A stretch of DNA of 64,000 nt from Erysipelotrichaceae bacterium (GCA_017432545.1 JAFRJA010000057.1:1-64000), one strand, 5' to 3'. Positions 37,700 to 46,824 are shown, numbered from the stretch's first letter. The notes: a model not told the origin generated them from the letters alone. Numbers and translations: made by a program.

Positions 37700-38176
37700 A
37701 TGAACTAAGACAAGAAGAATCTGAATGAAGAAGCGCTTAATGAAGTATCGGGTGGAGTTGATCTGGCGAGTCTTAAACAGCAACTGCTGGACAAAATTCC
37801 ATCAGAAGTTAAACAGAAACTGGCTACAGCCAAATCTGATATCGAAGCTTGCCGGATCCTGGCGGAAAACAACATCAATGTGGAAGAGATCGAAAAAAAG
37901 ATCGTGGATGCCGGCTTGAATCTTAAGAGGATCGGTCTGCAACTTTCCGATGATCTGATGGACAAGATCAATGGCGGATATGTCGATAAGGATTTCTCCA
38001 GCGATGTAAAATGCGAATGCGGTAATGCCAATCGCGATGATTTTTCCAAACAGATCTTTGCCTCTTTACTGGCATCTAATGCGAAAGCATTTTATCGTTG
38101 CAAGAAGTGTAATAAATACGTCATCATTCTTAATGATGGCAGAATTACTTACGCCGATGGCATAGACTGGTTTTAA
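37700..38176 (+). pseudogene. Double-glycine-leader protein with a stop at codon 3
   Basis: ATG AAC TAA at 37700-37708 is followed by a perfectly open frame of about 156 codons. It reads LNEEALNEVSGG, a strong double-glycine leader, then helices, a second similar motif LSDDLMDKINGG near codon 93, and a zinc-ribbon-like end (CECG ... CKKC). Without the TAA the product would be 158 residues. Either a single nonsense mutation silenced it or a non-ATG codon downstream (CTG about 37718, GTG 37880) is used. The weak ribosome site before 37700 supports that ATG as the ancestral start. Confidence 0.65.
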
Positions 38177-38206
38177 GATCAGTAAACAAGTTATAAGAAT
38201 CCACAA

Positions 38207-38230
38207 GGCCCGGGACATTTCCGGGTTTTT
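38207..38230 (+). terminator. Intrinsic terminator
   Basis: CCCGG (38209-38213) with CCGGG (38221-38225) and a T5 run. Confidence 0.75.
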
Positions 38231-38249
38231 GTTATGGCGGGTTAAATGA

Positions 38250-38255
38250 TAAAAT
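38250..38255 (+). promoter_or_regulatory. Extended -10 box TGA-TAAAAT, 12 nt before the ATG at 38268
   Basis: TGn plus TAAAAT, giving a predicted leader of about 6 bases with no Shine-Dalgarno. It drives the three-gene surface protein operon. Confidence 0.55.
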
Positions 38256-38267
38256 GTGACTGTACAC

Positions 38268-38762
38268 ATGAATATTATTCACTTTATTGAAAAGATCTTT
38301 TTTATTGAAATCGAATTTCTGGAGAAGATATCGCTGCCGTATTTTCTGATCATATATGTGATCGATGCCAGCTGCATCTGCAGGATCTGCAAGATGTTCA
38401 ATGAACCTGTGTGGCAAGCTTTAATCCCTTTCTATAACTGGCGGGTAATCTTCAAGTACTGCTGGAATGATAAGGCCTTCAAGGAGCACCTGATTCTGGA
38501 ACTGCTTAATATCGTGATCCCGGTGATCTATGAAGAGCTCATTACTCACGAGTTTATCGAACTGATAATACTGATAGTAGATCTGATATTGGCGATCATC
38601 GGTTTCAGACATTCGATCGAGATCATGAGTTATCTGCTGGAATCGTTTGGCTATGAAAAGAAAAGGTATAAGATCCTGATGTTTATCTTTGATATACCGC
38701 TGATCATGTGTGCCTATGGCAAGAATAAATATCTGTATAATGCTTCTTTGAAGAAAAAATAG
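38268..38762 (+). CDS. DUF5684-like membrane protein
   Basis: 164 residues from ATG 38268 (GTG 38256 would abut the -10 box). About four membrane segments; the segment ICRICKMFNEPVWQALIPFYNWRV near residues 36-58 matches the pattern of DUF5684 proteins, small membrane proteins often encoded with secreted-protein or signal-peptidase genes. It is first in an operon with two lipoproteins, separated by 15 bases from the next start. Confidence 0.6.
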   Translation: MNIIHFIEKIFFIEIEFLEKISLPYFLIIYVIDASCICRICKMFNEPVWQALIPFYNWRVIFKYCWNDKAFKEHLILELLNIVIPVIYEELITHEFIELIILIVDLILAIIGFRHSIEIMSYLLESFGYEKKRYKILMFIFDIPLIMCAYGKNKYLYNASLKKK

Positions 38763-38777
38763 ATGGGGGAGATCGTT

Positions 38778-40016
38778 ATGTTTAAGAAGATACTGATCAC
38801 CTTGATGGTGATAATGATGCTTTATGGTTGTGCATCGCAAAAGAAAGAGGAACAGAATCTCAACGTTGAGACTTTGAGCTTCAATGGTCTGAGGATGCCT
38901 TCAGGTGGCTTGAGTGAGATTAAGCTGCAGGAGACAAATGATCTGTCTGAAGAAGAGGTCGCGGAAGTAAACCGAGCGATGCGAGCTTATTCGCCTTCCA
39001 GCAAGACTCCATTAATTAATAACGCAAAAGAGTTCTATTACTATTCACAACTTGATAAGGATGAGAAGGATATCTATGATGCTTTGATGATGTTGGTGGA
39101 GGATCCGGTCGATCCTAATAATGTCATCATGTATTCTACGGAAATGGATCTGAATTCCGATGAGTTTGTGAATAAATTAAGAATTGCCTATTATTCCGTG
39201 CTCTATGATCATCCGGAACTGTTCTGGTTGTATAACGATATCAATGCGTCGGTGATGTTTGGTACTTCAAGCCAGCCTTCTTCACCGGGCTATAATGATG
39301 TCTATCTGTATTTTGATAAGCCATATACGAATTTTGAAGCTGATGTAAAGGAGTTTAATCAGGCAGTCGAAGAATTTCTGAGTGATATCGATCTGAATCA
39401 GTCAGAGACGGATATTGCCAAGGCGATCCATGACAAACTGATTAATATGGTCACTTATGATCAGAAGGTATTGGATGAAGATATCTATGCGGATCTGGCT
39501 CATACGGCTTACGGTGCTTTAGTAAAAAACAGCCGAGGTGATAAGAATACGGCCGTCTGTGATGGTTATTCTTTAGCCTATGAATATCTTCTGCAGCAGG
39601 CTGGTTTAGAAGCGGCGGTCATCGTCGGCAATGCCGGAGGAAGTGAAGCCGATGCGGGTGGCCATGCCTGGAACATCATCAAGGTCGATGATACCTGGTA
39701 TGAAGTCGATTCCTGCTGGGATGATTTCGGAACGCTTGAAGAACAGCTTGAAGACTATAAGAGTGAAAACATCTATCCATACTACATGGAAGCTTTGAAT
39801 GATGAAGCTTATCGTGAAGCTGTTGAACACTATCTCTACAGAGTAAGTACGGATAAGATCAGTGATTTTGAAGCAGGCAATGATTATGTCTATTACTCCA
39901 AGGATGGCAAATATATGTATTCTTTAGTATCTGATGGTATCCACATCAGAGCTTCGGAAGTTGCTGACTGGATCCCGGTAAATGAACTGATCAGACTGGC
40001 GCCGATCGCCAAATAG
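38778..40016 (+). CDS. Lipoprotein with transglutaminase-like domain
   Basis: 412 residues from ATG 38778, with GGGGGAG (38765-38771) as ribosome site. The signal ends in LYGC (lipid Cys18). The transglutaminase/protease core has Cys261 (AVCDGYS), His296 (GGHAWN) and an Asp in EVDSCWDD near 311. Such secreted domains act as cysteine proteases, cross-linkers or peptidoglycan-interacting enzymes. It lies 7 bases before the large clostripain-LRR lipoprotein gene, suggesting joint function at the cell surface. Confidence 0.85.
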   Translation: MFKKILITLMVIMMLYGCASQKKEEQNLNVETLSFNGLRMPSGGLSEIKLQETNDLSEEEVAEVNRAMRAYSPSSKTPLINNAKEFYYYSQLDKDEKDIYDALMMLVEDPVDPNNVIMYSTEMDLNSDEFVNKLRIAYYSVLYDHPELFWLYNDINASVMFGTSSQPSSPGYNDVYLYFDKPYTNFEADVKEFNQAVEEFLSDIDLNQSETDIAKAIHDKLINMVTYDQKVLDEDIYADLAHTAYGALVKNSRGDKNTAVCDGYSLAYEYLLQQAGLEAAVIVGNAGGSEADAGGHAWNIIKVDDTWYEVDSCWDDFGTLEEQLEDYKSENIYPYYMEALNDEAYREAVEHYLYRVSTDKISDFEAGNDYVYYSKDGKYMYSLVSDGIHIRASEVADWIPVNELIRLAPIAK

Positions 40017-40023
40017 ATAGCCT

Positions 40024-43000
40024 ATGTATAGGAAACTGCTCTGCTTACTTATCGCTTTATTTCTGATAAGTGGCTGTACCGGTAATAAAGAAGAAACAGC
40101 CAAACCGCGTCTGGAACTTCTTGGTGTGGCTGAGACCAATACGGCCAAGGCCATGGATCAGAAGGCCAAACAGGTAGACAGTAAGGATGCAGAGATAAAC
40201 AAACTGACCAGCATTTCTTCAGGAAAAAAAGATTTTACGCTGATGATCTATATGGTCGGTTCCAATCTGGAATCAAGAGGCGGGGCAGCAACTTCTGATC
40301 TAAGAGAGATCGAAGCAGTCGATCTTGATTACAATAAAAACAATATCATCGTCTATACCGGCGGTTCACGTCGCTGGAACAGCGATATACCGAATACGAA
40401 TAATTCCATTCTGGATATGTCCAAAGATAAGGAAGAAAGAATCGTCGCTCAGACGGCTGTTTCAGCCGACATGGGAGCGACGCCGACCCTTTCTTCTTTT
40501 ATAAATTTCTGTACCGATAATTATCCGGCTGAACATTACGGCTTGGTCTGCTGGGATCACGGTGGTGGCCCGGTCTGGGGCTATGGAGCTGATGAACTCT
40601 ATGACAATGATTCCCTGCTGTTACAGGAAATGAATGAAGCGATGAGCCAGACTATCTTCAAGAATGGCAAGAAACTGGATTTCATCGGTTTTGATGCCTG
40701 TCTGATGTGTTCTCTGGAACTGGCAGAACTCTGGAAAGATCACGCTTCCTATATGGTCGCTTCGCAGGAACTGGAGGCAGGTGATGGCTGGGATTACAGT
40801 TTCCTTAAGACCCTTAACAGTTCCAGTGCTGGTGAAGATATCGTTAAAGCGATCGTTGATTCCTATGGCAGATACTACGAAGAAAACCAGAGTGAGTTCT
40901 ATCATCCGGAAGCTACTCTTTCTGCGATCGATCTGAGTAAGATCGACGATCTTTCCAAGAGCCTCGATAGTTTCTTAGAAGCTTTGTCCGATGACTATGA
41001 CGAAGAATCAAGAGCCGAGTTATATAAGATCCTGGCGGAAGTCAAGATGTTTGGCCTGGCAGCCGGAACAGGCGAAGACGGTTACGATCTGCTCGATGTC
41101 GTGGATCTATTGGAAAACTATAAGGATGAATACCCGGAACTTTCAGATAAGATAATAAACGGTGTAAAAGAAGCGGTGATCTTAGAAAGCAGTAATGTCG
41201 AAAATACCTCGGGTATCTCAATTTATTTCCCGGGTGCTAATAAACAGTTATATGAAGCTTCAAAGGAGCTTGATATCTATCAGAGCGAGGCGATGAACCG
41301 CTTCAATGATACCTATGTCAGAGCTATCAGGCCTGATAAGAATGTGGACTGGAACTTTGGTGAGATCAGTTATGGTGAAGATTCTCTGGATCTGAAACTG
41401 AGTGATGATCAGATAAGTGAACTGGCCAGCGCGACCTATACAGTCTTAAGACGCAATTCCTTTGGCCGCTATGGCTATACCTTATGTAATATCTCGATCA
41501 GACCTGATGAAGATAATATCTTGCATATCCCATCTGATCCGAAAGTGATCGGGGCCGTATCCGATCTGTCTGAGAGTTTTATTCCATGGACCTTCATGGA
41601 ACTGGATAACACCTCTGATGGCAAGAATCTGCGTACCGTCCTGTCTTATCTTTCGGCAGGTGCAGACTTTACCGATTTTGATCGCAACGCCGATGAGAAG
41701 ATCCAGATCTCGATCAGGACCTATGATGATTCCGATAAGGTCGTCATCAAGGATGTCGTCGCTGAACAGAGTGGGGCCGGTCTATCCGGTAAAGGTTCGA
41801 TCGATGTCTCCCACTACAAGACGATCATCGATGGGGCTTTCGGCGCCTATACGCCTTCTCGAGATGAAGAAGGTCATATGAATCCATTCTATGACTGGGA
41901 TATAGCCGGTATCGAATACTATCCGCTGGATCTAGAAAACAACTTCCATTTCGTATCTAAAAAACTGTCTGAATATGACGGTGAATATGTCGTTCAGGTC
42001 ATCTGTAAAGATATCGATGGCAACATCCACGCTTCGGATATCTATGAAATGCTCAGACAAGCTGATCAGAAAATAACCATCAAGACAAATAATGGTTCGA
42101 TGTATTTCCGTTTCATGGAAGATCATTTTGAAATGGTCGGTTATGAAGGCGAAGATGAGATATTGAATATTCCGGAACAGATCTCTTCCTATCCGGTAAC
42201 GGTGATTTCAAATTCACAAACTTCCGCTAATGAGACAGTAAAAGAATTAAATCTATCAGCAAATATCACTGAAATAAAAGATGAAGCTTTCCGCGGTTGG
42301 AAGGCTTTAGAGAAAGTCAGTCTTGATGAAAATTTAAGTATCATCGGTGCTTCCGCTTTTAAACGCTGTCAGAATCTGAAGGAAATAAATTTGCCTTCAT
42401 CCTTAACATCACTCGGCAGAGGCGCTTTCTCCTATTGTGATCTTGAAGAAGTTGAACTGCCGGAAGGCTTAAGCTATATCGGAGCTATTCCTTTTACCGG
42501 CAATGAGAATCTGAAAGCCATCAATGTCGAAGCAGGAAATAAGAATTATGTCAGTATTGATGGAGTATTATTTTCGGCTGATAAGAAGATCCTGATCAAT
42601 TATCCGGCCAAGGCCATTGATACATACAATATTCCGGAAGGAACTGTGGAGATCAATTACGGAGCATTTGCGGAATGTCCTCTTAAACACGTGAAGTTCC
42701 CTTCTTCTTTAAAGAAGATAGGCAATAACGCTTTCTTTGAGTGTCCGTATCTGGAAGAACTGGAATTCAATGAAGAACTGGAAGAGATCGGGGAAAGAGC
42801 TTTCGGCGAACTGTTGCTGTTCAGTTTCGGTCTTAATGAAAGACCTGTGCTGAAGGAAGTTCATATCGGACCAAACGTTAACTATATCGGTCAGAAAGTC
42901 TTCAATGGTTTATTGATCGAAAGTTTCAGTGTCGATGAAAACAATGAGACCTATGCTTCAGCCGGTGGCTTTATCACCAATAAGGCTAAAGATACGATCA

Positions 43001-44421
43001 AGGAAGCACCTAGAGCGATGAAAGAACTTGTAGAGATACCTCAATCAGTTACGACCCTTAATCCTGGTATCTTTGCGGATTGTGAATATGTTGAAGAATT
43101 CTTTATTCCGGATTCAACTTTCCGTTTTGCCAAGGATGTCTTCCCGATCGCGGGTTATGAATATGACGAAGAAGGTAACTCGATCGAAGTATATGACGTT
43201 ATCATACATTGCAGTGAAGGAAGTGCCGCAGAAGAATATGCGATGATGTTCAATATCCCTTATGATCATATCGAAGATGTGGAACTCAGAGTCAAAGAAA
43301 GATTCACGCAGGATACAGAAAAAGGTCAGTTTGAATTCGATGTCTATAAGGATCATGTGGCTTTAGTCGGTTATAAGGGTGATGATGAAGTACTGGAGAT
43401 CCCTGATGAATTCAATGATCTGAAAGTGACGGAGATCTATAAGCGCAAAGCCAGTGATTATTCCGATACCGTCTATGATGGCACCAAGATCAAAAAGATC
43501 GTTTTACCAGATCATCTGGAAAAGATGGATGTGAGTATCTTTAATGGTTTCTATTATCTTGAAGATATAGCTTTCAATAACGAGGCTGATAACTTTGTGA
43601 TCAAGGATCAGATGATCATGGATAAAGATCAGAAGAAACTGCTATATTATTTCGCAAGTGATTCAGAAACAGTTGAACTTCCTCAAGGACTGGAAGTTAT
43701 CTGCACAGATGCATTCAGAAGAATTTTCAATATAAAGAAAGTCGTATTACCGGCTTCGCTTGTAACGATCCAAAGCAGTTCCATGAACGGTCTATATGAT
43801 CTGGAAGAAGTCGTCTTTAATGAAGGACTCAAAACGATCGAAAGAAATGCTTTCGGTATGAATGAACTAAAGAATATCAAACTTCCTTCAACATTGGAAA
43901 CGATCGGTTCCTATGCGTTCAGGATCGCAGCTGATCAGGAAGAATTACGGATCAGTGAAAACCTGAAGAGTATAGCGGACAATGCCTTCTATGGAAGTGA
44001 TGGTCAGTTCTATTGCGCTGACAGGTATATACATATTGGTAAAGATACAAAGGTTAGTGCTTCTTCGTTCTCAGGACTGTTGTTTGAAGGCTATGAAGTT
44101 GATAAGGATAACAGTGAATACGAAGCCGATGGATTATTCCTGTTTGATAAGGAACACAAGAAGATCATAGCTTGCGCAACTCTGACACCGGAAGCAGTCA
44201 GAGTTCCTGAAGGAACTGAAGAACTTGGTCCGGGAAGCTTTGAATACAGTACAAAATTAAAAGATATCTATGTACCGGATTCAATGTTGAGGATCTATTC
44301 GACGACCTTTAAAGCTGATTACAGTTCAGATGAAAGATATCATATGACAGTTCACTGTAAGAAGGGTTCGGAGGTTAGCAGATATCTGAAGGCCAATAAT
44401 ATTCCTTGTGTGGAAGAGTGA
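40024..44421 (+). CDS. Clostripain-family (C11) protease lipoprotein with BspA-type leucine-rich repeats
   Basis: 1465 residues. Signal with lipobox ending at Cys18 (ISGC). A C11 peptidase domain spans about 65-420, with His179 in CWDHGGG and Cys226 in FDACLM as the catalytic pair. After a beta-rich spacer (about 430-690), two blocks of BspA/LRR_5-type repeats (about 710-1030 and 1115-1440; for example EIKDEAFRGWKALEKVSL) form a surface adhesion-like array, interrupted by a repeated linker with VGYEGEDE / VGYKGDDE. It should be an anchored surface protease with a binding array, possibly a host- or neighbour-directed factor. Intact despite its size. Confidence 0.88.
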   Translation: MYRKLLCLLIALFLISGCTGNKEETAKPRLELLGVAETNTAKAMDQKAKQVDSKDAEINKLTSISSGKKDFTLMIYMVGSNLESRGGAATSDLREIEAVDLDYNKNNIIVYTGGSRRWNSDIPNTNNSILDMSKDKEERIVAQTAVSADMGATPTLSSFINFCTDNYPAEHYGLVCWDHGGGPVWGYGADELYDNDSLLLQEMNEAMSQTIFKNGKKLDFIGFDACLMCSLELAELWKDHASYMVASQELEAGDGWDYSFLKTLNSSSAGEDIVKAIVDSYGRYYEENQSEFYHPEATLSAIDLSKIDDLSKSLDSFLEALSDDYDEESRAELYKILAEVKMFGLAAGTGEDGYDLLDVVDLLENYKDEYPELSDKIINGVKEAVILESSNVENTSGISIYFPGANKQLYEASKELDIYQSEAMNRFNDTYVRAIRPDKNVDWNFGEISYGEDSLDLKLSDDQISELASATYTVLRRNSFGRYGYTLCNISIRPDEDNILHIPSDPKVIGAVSDLSESFIPWTFMELDNTSDGKNLRTVLSYLSAGADFTDFDRNADEKIQISIRTYDDSDKVVIKDVVAEQSGAGLSGKGSIDVSHYKTIIDGAFGAYTPSRDEEGHMNPFYDWDIAGIEYYPLDLENNFHFVSKKLSEYDGEYVVQVICKDIDGNIHASDIYEMLRQADQKITIKTNNGSMYFRFMEDHFEMVGYEGEDEILNIPEQISSYPVTVISNSQTSANETVKELNLSANITEIKDEAFRGWKALEKVSLDENLSIIGASAFKRCQNLKEINLPSSLTSLGRGAFSYCDLEEVELPEGLSYIGAIPFTGNENLKAINVEAGNKNYVSIDGVLFSADKKILINYPAKAIDTYNIPEGTVEINYGAFAECPLKHVKFPSSLKKIGNNAFFECPYLEELEFNEELEEIGERAFGELLLFSFGLNERPVLKEVHIGPNVNYIGQKVFNGLLIESFSVDENNETYASAGGFITNKAKDTIKEAPRAMKELVEIPQSVTTLNPGIFADCEYVEEFFIPDSTFRFAKDVFPIAGYEYDEEGNSIEVYDVIIHCSEGSAAEEYAMMFNIPYDHIEDVELRVKERFTQDTEKGQFEFDVYKDHVALVGYKGDDEVLEIPDEFNDLKVTEIYKRKASDYSDTVYDGTKIKKIVLPDHLEKMDVSIFNGFYYLEDIAFNNEADNFVIKDQMIMDKDQKKLLYYFASDSETVELPQGLEVICTDAFRRIFNIKKVVLPASLVTIQSSSMNGLYDLEEVVFNEGLKTIERNAFGMNELKNIKLPSTLETIGSYAFRIAADQEELRISENLKSIADNAFYGSDGQFYCADRYIHIGKDTKVSASSFSGLLFEGYEVDKDNSEYEADGLFLFDKEHKKIIACATLTPEAVRVPEGTEELGPGSFEYSTKLKDIYVPDSMLRIYSTTFKADYSSDERYHMTVHCKKGSEVSRYLKANNIPCVEE

Positions 44422-44430
44422 TAAAACAGT

Positions 44431-44454
44431 AAAGGTCAGCGAGAGCTGACCTTT
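44431..44454. terminator. Hairpin between convergent genes
   Basis: AAAGGTCAGC (44431-44440), tetraloop GAGA, GCTGACCTTT (44445-44454): a perfect 10-bp stem. T tracts are weak on both sides. Confidence 0.7.
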
Positions 44455-44483
44455 AAAGACAAAAAATAAAATAGTTTAACCCA

Positions 44484-44716
44484 TTATCCTTCGCTCGTTT
44501 CTTCTTCAGCTTCTGATCCACGCGGACCGAAACGTGATTCATAGATCGAAGTAAGTTCATCGATGCAGGTCTGACAGGCTTCAACGATATTCTGATTGGT
44601 TTCTTCATCGTTGACGGTGTTTTTTTGGTCTCCGCCTTAAGATTCTTGTAGTGACCGATCAGATCCTGCAGTTCAGATTTGGATATCGTCTCCGGATCAC
44701 CGGTACCATGATCCAT
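44484..44716 (-). pseudogene. Small acidic protein, frameshifted in a homopolymer
   Basis: From ATG 44716 the frame reads MDHGTGDPETISKSELQDL for about 31 codons, then shifts at a run of seven A (plus-strand T run 44620-44626). With eight A the frame continues as NTVNDEETNQNIVEACQTC and ends at TAA 44484-44486 after an acidic tail, giving about 77 residues with a CxxC. Either a real one-base deletion, transcriptional slippage, or a read error. No family recognised. Confidence 0.6.
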
Positions 44717-44813
44717 ACTTAATTCTTTTCTTCCTGTCCGATATTGATTATTTTGTTATTTACATTATTGATAGTATTATAAACAAAAAAATATGGATGT
44801 TTCTTTTTTGACC

Positions 44814-45083
44814 GCTTTAGTTTTTGGCTTGTTGAAGTTTTTTGAAAATGTCACCAGCAGACGATCAAATACCTATTTAGGAAAGGTGATTGTTATTGAT
44901 TAATCTCAAAGTTTAAGATTCGATATAAATACGATATCGCAAGCGTTTATCATCGTATTTATATCGAATTAAAAGTAGCTTTCAATTTTCCGGAACAAGA
45001 CTATGGTTTCTTGACTGGTGACAAAGTCAAAAAACGAAGCGGTGACAAAATCAAAAGATGACAACAGCTTTAGTTTTTGGCTT
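44814..45083. repeat. Possible degenerate mobile element: 17-nt direct repeats with repeated TGACAAA ends
   Basis: GCTTTAGTTTTTGGCTT occurs exactly at 44814-44830 and 45067-45083. Just inside the right copy are GGTGACAAAGTCAAAA and GGTGACAAAATCAAAA in tandem (about 45018-45056), and inside the left copy, inverted, is GGTGACATTTTCAAAA (about 44838-44853). Multiple terminal repeats of this kind are known from IS21-type ends. No transposase remains. Confidence 0.5.
44918..44969. repeat. Perfect 18-bp inverted repeat
   Basis: ATTCGATATAAATACGAT (44918-44935) and its exact reverse complement (44952-44969) flank a 16-base loop. No T run follows. It lies in the middle of the IS-like stretch. Confidence 0.75.
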
Positions 45084-45137
45084 TACATCTGAGATTTCTC
45101 CATTATAATAGGAAATACATCTTTAAAAGAGGTCTTG

Positions 45138-45704
45138 ATGAAAAAGCTTTATAAGGGAATTAATTATACAGCGATCGGTCTGCTGTTCATGGTACTCAGT
45201 ATAAACATCGATTTTGGTGTTTTCAGGATAAATATCATTCCGGATTGGGTCGGTTTCATCTTAATGTTTTTTGCGTTATGTGAATTTGAAGATGACAGAC
45301 ATAAACATCTTCTGCTTAAGATAGTCAGTATCATAGGAGCTTTGTTTGCGATCGCGGAATGGATCATTGAGATCCTGAATAATCCGATTGACATCACAAT
45401 GTTCAGTTTTGTTTTCTCACTGCTGAAACTGCTGATGATATTTGCTGTATTAGGCATCGTGATCAGGATCGCCAAGGCGGTAAAATCGCCATATGCGCAA
45501 AAGCTCAATGTCACCAGGACCGTGATGCTGCTGGGTCTCGTGCTTACGCTGATCGCGGCGATACTGACTTATTATCTCGATGAGATGTTTGCCTTAGCTG
45601 CTACGGTGGCCGGAGCAGTAGTACTGATCTGTGCCGTGATCACGATCATCATGATGAACGGCTTCAAGAAGGAACTTAAAAACCTAGAAGCGCAATCAGA
45701 ATGA
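45138..45704 (+). CDS. Membrane protein, unknown
   Basis: 188 residues from ATG 45138, with AGAGG as ribosome site (the TTG at 45135 is discounted). About six membrane segments. I recognise no family. It lies alone between two IS-like scarred stretches. Confidence 0.6.
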   Translation: MKKLYKGINYTAIGLLFMVLSINIDFGVFRINIIPDWVGFILMFFALCEFEDDRHKHLLLKIVSIIGALFAIAEWIIEILNNPIDITMFSFVFSLLKLLMIFAVLGIVIRIAKAVKSPYAQKLNVTRTVMLLGLVLTLIAAILTYYLDEMFALAATVAGAVVLICAVITIIMMNGFKKELKNLEAQSE

Positions 45705-45790
45705 TCCTGCGCTACGGAAGACAATGAAGGTTAACTGTCTGCTGAGATTGACTTGCAAAAACCATTGTTGACTAAAAGAGAGTTATAAAA

Positions 45791-46032
45791 ATGAAAGAAA
45801 ATTCTTTGTATGAAGAACTGTTAAATGATGTTTCCGGCGGTAGAGTACCGGCTGAAGACGATTTTAATGATCTTTTGGCTGCCATGGAGCAAACCGATGG
45901 GAAAAGATGCAGATGCTGTAATAAGGTTTTTCTAAAAACGAGGTCCTTTACGGCCACAAATCAGAGATTCTCAAAATCTGCAATGACTTTGTATTATATG
46001 GGAGAGATAAGCTGCCTTGTTATGGCTGCATG
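45791..46032 (+). pseudogene. Double-glycine-leader peptide, frameshifted after the cysteine motif
   Basis: ATG 45791 opens a leader ending ELLNDVSGG, then about 25 acidic codons and CRCCNKVFLK. The remaining codons in this frame look random. Shifting by one base at the A run near 45937 (five A instead of six) gives NEVLYGHKSEILKICND and ends LPCYGCMT at a TGA about 46038, adding CxxC-type cysteines that match the first group. So the ancestral product was probably about 82 residues with a zinc-ribbon-like pair. In its present form it makes an 80-residue protein with an unrelated tail. Confidence 0.55.
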
Positions 46033-46114
46033 ACATGACGTTTAATCAGTCCCGATTTTATCGGATCATAAATTTGTTCAGAAGAGGCTGTAAAGCCATA
46101 CGTCCGGATCATTT

Positions 46115-46176
46115 CGGGGTTCCACCTGGTCAGGAGAACTGTTCCACCTGCCAACTCAATTGAACCCCGCTTTTTT
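46115..46176. repeat. Inverted repeat with internal GTTCCACCTG direct repeats and T run
   Basis: CGGGGTTC (46115-46122) pairs with GAACCCCG (46162-46169), followed by CTTTTTT. Inside, GTTCCACCTG occurs at 46119-46128 and 46141-46150. It may be an IS end remnant or a terminator for the peptide gene upstream. Confidence 0.5.
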
Positions 46177-46270
46177 AATTACAATGTAAATAGTAACGAA
46201 TGGAAACTTATTATGAGAAGCTGAAGATCGTGGTTTTGAAACTTTGCAGACAGACTCTCACTGATCTACA

Positions 46271-46299
46271 TTGAAATGATTTTCTATAGTTTCTATAAT
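46271..46299 (+). promoter_or_regulatory. Sigma-A promoter of the ascorbate-type PTS operon
   Basis: TTGAAA (46271-46276), 17-base spacer, TATAAT (46294-46299). It decides the start of the next gene: an in-frame ATG at 46276 would lie inside the promoter. Confidence 0.8.
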
Positions 46300-46326
46300 A
46301 AAGTTAAGAAAGCGATTCAGACTATA

Positions 46327-46767
46327 ATGGAAATACTATCTCTTGATCACATTTTAACGGGAGTAAGAGTTGAAAACTGGCAACAGGCTGTAAAAGTCGC
46401 CGGGCAGATCCTTGTGGAAAAAGGCAGCATTACCTCTCAGTATATCGATAATATGATTCAGGCTGTCTATGATATGGGGCCATATATGGTCCTGATGCCG
46501 CATTTTGCTTTAGCTCATGCGGCTCCATGTGAAGCTGTTTTACGTGATGACATGTCATTGATCATTTTGGATGAGCCGGTTGTTTTCGGAAGTCCTAATG
46601 ATCCTGTCAAGGTAGTTCTATGTCTGGCATGTAAAGATAAAGAAAGTCACATCAGTGCTCTGTCCAAAGTTGCTGAAGCACTGATGGATGAAGCGGTTTT
46701 TGACGCCATAATGAAAGCTTCGACAGCAGCAGAAGCATATGAAGCTTTGAATAATTTTGGAATTTAG
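46327..46767 (+). CDS. PTS EIIA component, mannitol/ascorbate family
   Basis: 146 residues from ATG 46327. EIIA of the mannitol/fructose-ascorbate fold with the phospho-His region MPHFALAHA near residues 58-66. It passes phosphate from HPr to the EIIB encoded next. The upstream ATG at 46276 is rejected because the promoter overlaps it. It starts a three-gene EIIA-EIIB-EIIC operon of the UlaCBA type. Confidence 0.87.
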   Translation: MEILSLDHILTGVRVENWQQAVKVAGQILVEKGSITSQYIDNMIQAVYDMGPYMVLMPHFALAHAAPCEAVLRDDMSLIILDEPVVFGSPNDPVKVVLCLACKDKESHISALSKVAEALMDEAVFDAIMKASTAAEAYEALNNFGI

Positions 46768-46824
46768 GCTTTAGACAGTCATAGACTGTTAAGCATAAGC
46801 AGCGAATGAAAAAGGGGGTACTTT

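Larger units (their letters stand above)
44717..45137. other. Gene-free stretch with IS-like repeats
   Basis: No coding frame is supported. It contains a 17-base direct repeat pair, a long palindrome and tandem TGACAAA motifs, described separately as a possible degraded mobile element. Confidence 0.6.

Noticed and set aside
42200-44420. DNA tandem repeat array
   Set aside because: The regularity is at the protein level (BspA-type LRR). The DNA units are diverged, so it is not a CRISPR or a simple tandem repeat.
46276-46326. ATG 46276 as start of the PTS EIIA gene
   Set aside because: It overlaps the -35 box of a TTGAAA-17-TATAAT promoter; the A residue of that ATG cannot be transcribed from it.
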